A DNA stretch of 12,843 nucleotides, from positions 1 to 12,843 of the forward strand of contig JBFWLP010000094.1 in NCBI GenBank assembly GCA_050252075.1, read 5' to 3'. This stretch comes from JAAYGT01 sp050252075 (GTDB lineage Bacteria; Pseudomonadota; Gammaproteobacteria; Burkholderiales; Burkholderiaceae_B). The notes under the pieces are model-generated. The model was not told the DNA's origin and did no database searches. It worked only from the letters and a program-made list of their open reading frames with translations. Each line of letters begins with the position of its first letter. The first letter of the stretch is position 1. The position numbers and the translations under genes were made by a program. Below are positions 11,912 to 12,843 of this stretch, piece after piece.

Positions 11912-12843
11912 ATGCATGCAAGCAAGTATCACCTGAACACCCTTAAAGAAGCCCCCGCCGAGGCCGAAGTCATCAGTCACCAGCTCATGACGCGGGCGGG
12001 CATGATCCGCAAGGCGGCGGGCGGTATCTACACCTACATGCCGCTGGGGCTGAAGGTGCTGCGCAAGATAGAAAACATTGTGCGCCAGGAAATGGACCGT
12101 GCCGGCGCGCTGGAATTACTCATGCCTCTGGTACAGCCGGCCGAGCTGTGGGTCGAGTCGGGCCGCTGGGAACAATACGGCCCTGAACTGCTGCGAATCA
12201 AAGACCGTCATCAGCGCGACTTCATTCTTCAGCCCACCTCCGAGGAAGTGATTACCGACATCGCCCGGAACGAGATCCACAGCTGGCGGCAGCTGCCGGT
12301 GAATTTCTACCATATCCAGACCAAGTTCCGCGACGAGCGGCGCCCCCGCTTCGGCCTCATGCGCGGACGCGAGTTCACTATGAAAGACGCCTACTCGTTC
12401 GACCGCGACGAGGCCTCGGCGCAGGCCAGCTACGACGTCATGTACGACGCGTATGTGCGCATTTTTTCGCGCCTTGGCCTGACATTCCGTGCCGTGGCGG
12501 CCGACACCGGGTCGATCGGCGGCTCGCGAAGCCATGAATTCCAGGTTATCGCCGACACCGGAGAAGACCTCATCGTCTATGACCCCGACAGCGACTACGC
12601 CGCCAACATCGAACTGGCCGATGCGCCGGCGCTGCTGGCACAACGTCAGCCCGCCACCGAACCATTGGTGAAGGTGGCCACACCGCAGGCGCCCAAATGC
12701 GAGCTTGTCGCGGAGCAGCTCAATCGCCCCCTCACACAGACGGTGAAATCCATCGTGCTCGCCACGCCCGGAGAAACCCCCGAGGAAACAACGATCTGGC
12801 TGCTGCTCCTGCGTGGTGATCACGAGCTCAACGAAATCAAGGG
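11912..12843 (+). CDS. proS: Prolyl-tRNA synthetase (3' end beyond window)
   Basis: ProRS charges tRNA-Pro with proline in the cytosol. The 310 visible codons match the bacterial (E. coli-type) enzyme: start MHASKYHLNTLKEAPAEAEVISHQL; class II motif 1 region around MPLVQPAELWVESGRWEQYGPE; PTSEEVITD (108-116); motif 2 FRDERRPRFGLMRGREF (139-155) with MKDAYSF after it; and TGSIGGSRSHEFQV (199-212) before the inserted editing domain, which begins around residue 224 and is still incomplete at the window edge. Motif 3 and the anticodon-binding domain would lie outside. No frameshift is seen. The ATG at 11912 corresponds to the E. coli start MRTSQYLLSTLKE. The gene is divergent from rppH. Confidence 0.95.
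   Translation, partial: MHASKYHLNTLKEAPAEAEVISHQLMTRAGMIRKAAGGIYTYMPLGLKVLRKIENIVRQEMDRAGALELLMPLVQPAELWVESGRWEQYGPELLRIKDRHQRDFILQPTSEEVITDIARNEIHSWRQLPVNFYHIQTKFRDERRPRFGLMRGREFTMKDAYSFDRDEASAQASYDVMYDAYVRIFSRLGLTFRAVAADTGSIGGSRSHEFQVIADTGEDLIVYDPDSDYAANIELADAPALLAQRQPATEPLVKVATPQAPKCELVAEQLNRPLTQTVKSIVLATPGETPEETTIWLLLLRGDHELNEIK

Noticed and set aside
11848..11925. Longer rppH start reaching 11925
   Set aside because: It would run across the divergent promoter into proS; the ATG at 11847 has a strong Shine-Dalgarno and the family start.
12116..12823. Open frame antisense to proS
   Set aside because: proS is clearly coding across the whole stretch; the antisense product has no recognisable domain.
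1..12843. CRISPR arrays, tRNA genes, insertion sequences or att-site repeats
   Set aside because: I saw no regularly spaced repeats, no cloverleaf-type sequence, no transposase and no long direct repeats anywhere in the window.

Overview
The window looks like ordinary chromosomal DNA of a betaproteobacterium, most likely Burkholderiales / Alcaligenaceae (Bordetella–Pusillimonas–Castellaniella relatives). This is an inference from protein character and gene neighbourhoods: zapB-like–zapA–6S RNA, divergent rppH/proS, and tripartite tricarboxylate transporter (TTT) genes with a TctDE-type two-component system. Base composition is moderately GC-rich throughout. I see no insertion sequence, phage gene, tRNA, CRISPR array or compositional island.

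Layout. (1) 17-2180, plus strand: hppD (4-hydroxyphenylpyruvate dioxygenase, tyrosine catabolism), then a Gate-domain membrane protein; the junction between them carries interleaved hairpins and a T8 tract. (2) 2208-3095, minus strand: a small secreted cytochrome c followed 21 bp later by msrA, probably one operon. (3) 3191-3988, plus strand: lgt, the prolipoprotein diacylglyceryl transferase. Its 3' end overlaps by 50 bp the 3' end of a convergent secreted SIMPL-domain gene (3939-4685, minus). (4) 4729-5742, minus strand: a coiled-coil ZapB-like gene, zapA and an unlabelled 6S RNA gene, with an intrinsic terminator at the end of zapA and another after the 6S gene. (5) 5743-6078: a 336-bp leader with several inverted repeats and no gene. 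(6) 6079-8123, plus strand: tctB-tctA, the membrane half of a TTT carboxylate importer, closed by a strong terminator and lacking an adjacent tctC binding-protein gene. (7) 8207-9112, plus strand: a beta-hydroxyacid-dehydrogenase-type oxidoreductase. (8) 9114-11847, minus strand: rppH, tctD-like response regulator and tctE-like histidine kinase, packed with a 20-bp overlap and a 3-bp gap. (9) 11912 to the end, plus strand: proS, cut off by the window edge.

How they may work together: tctBA, the oxidoreductase and the TctDE-like pair form a plausible module for sensing, importing and reducing or oxidising a small carboxylate or hydroxy-acid. The substrate cannot be read from the sequence and the binding protein must be encoded elsewhere. 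The other genes are housekeeping (lipoprotein maturation, cell division, tRNA charging, RNA 5'-end processing, 6S control of RNA polymerase) or redox and stress functions. I found no convincing undescribed system; the more interesting points are the 6S gene, the leader repeats, and the tight overlaps that tie regulators to rppH and lgt to the SIMPL gene.
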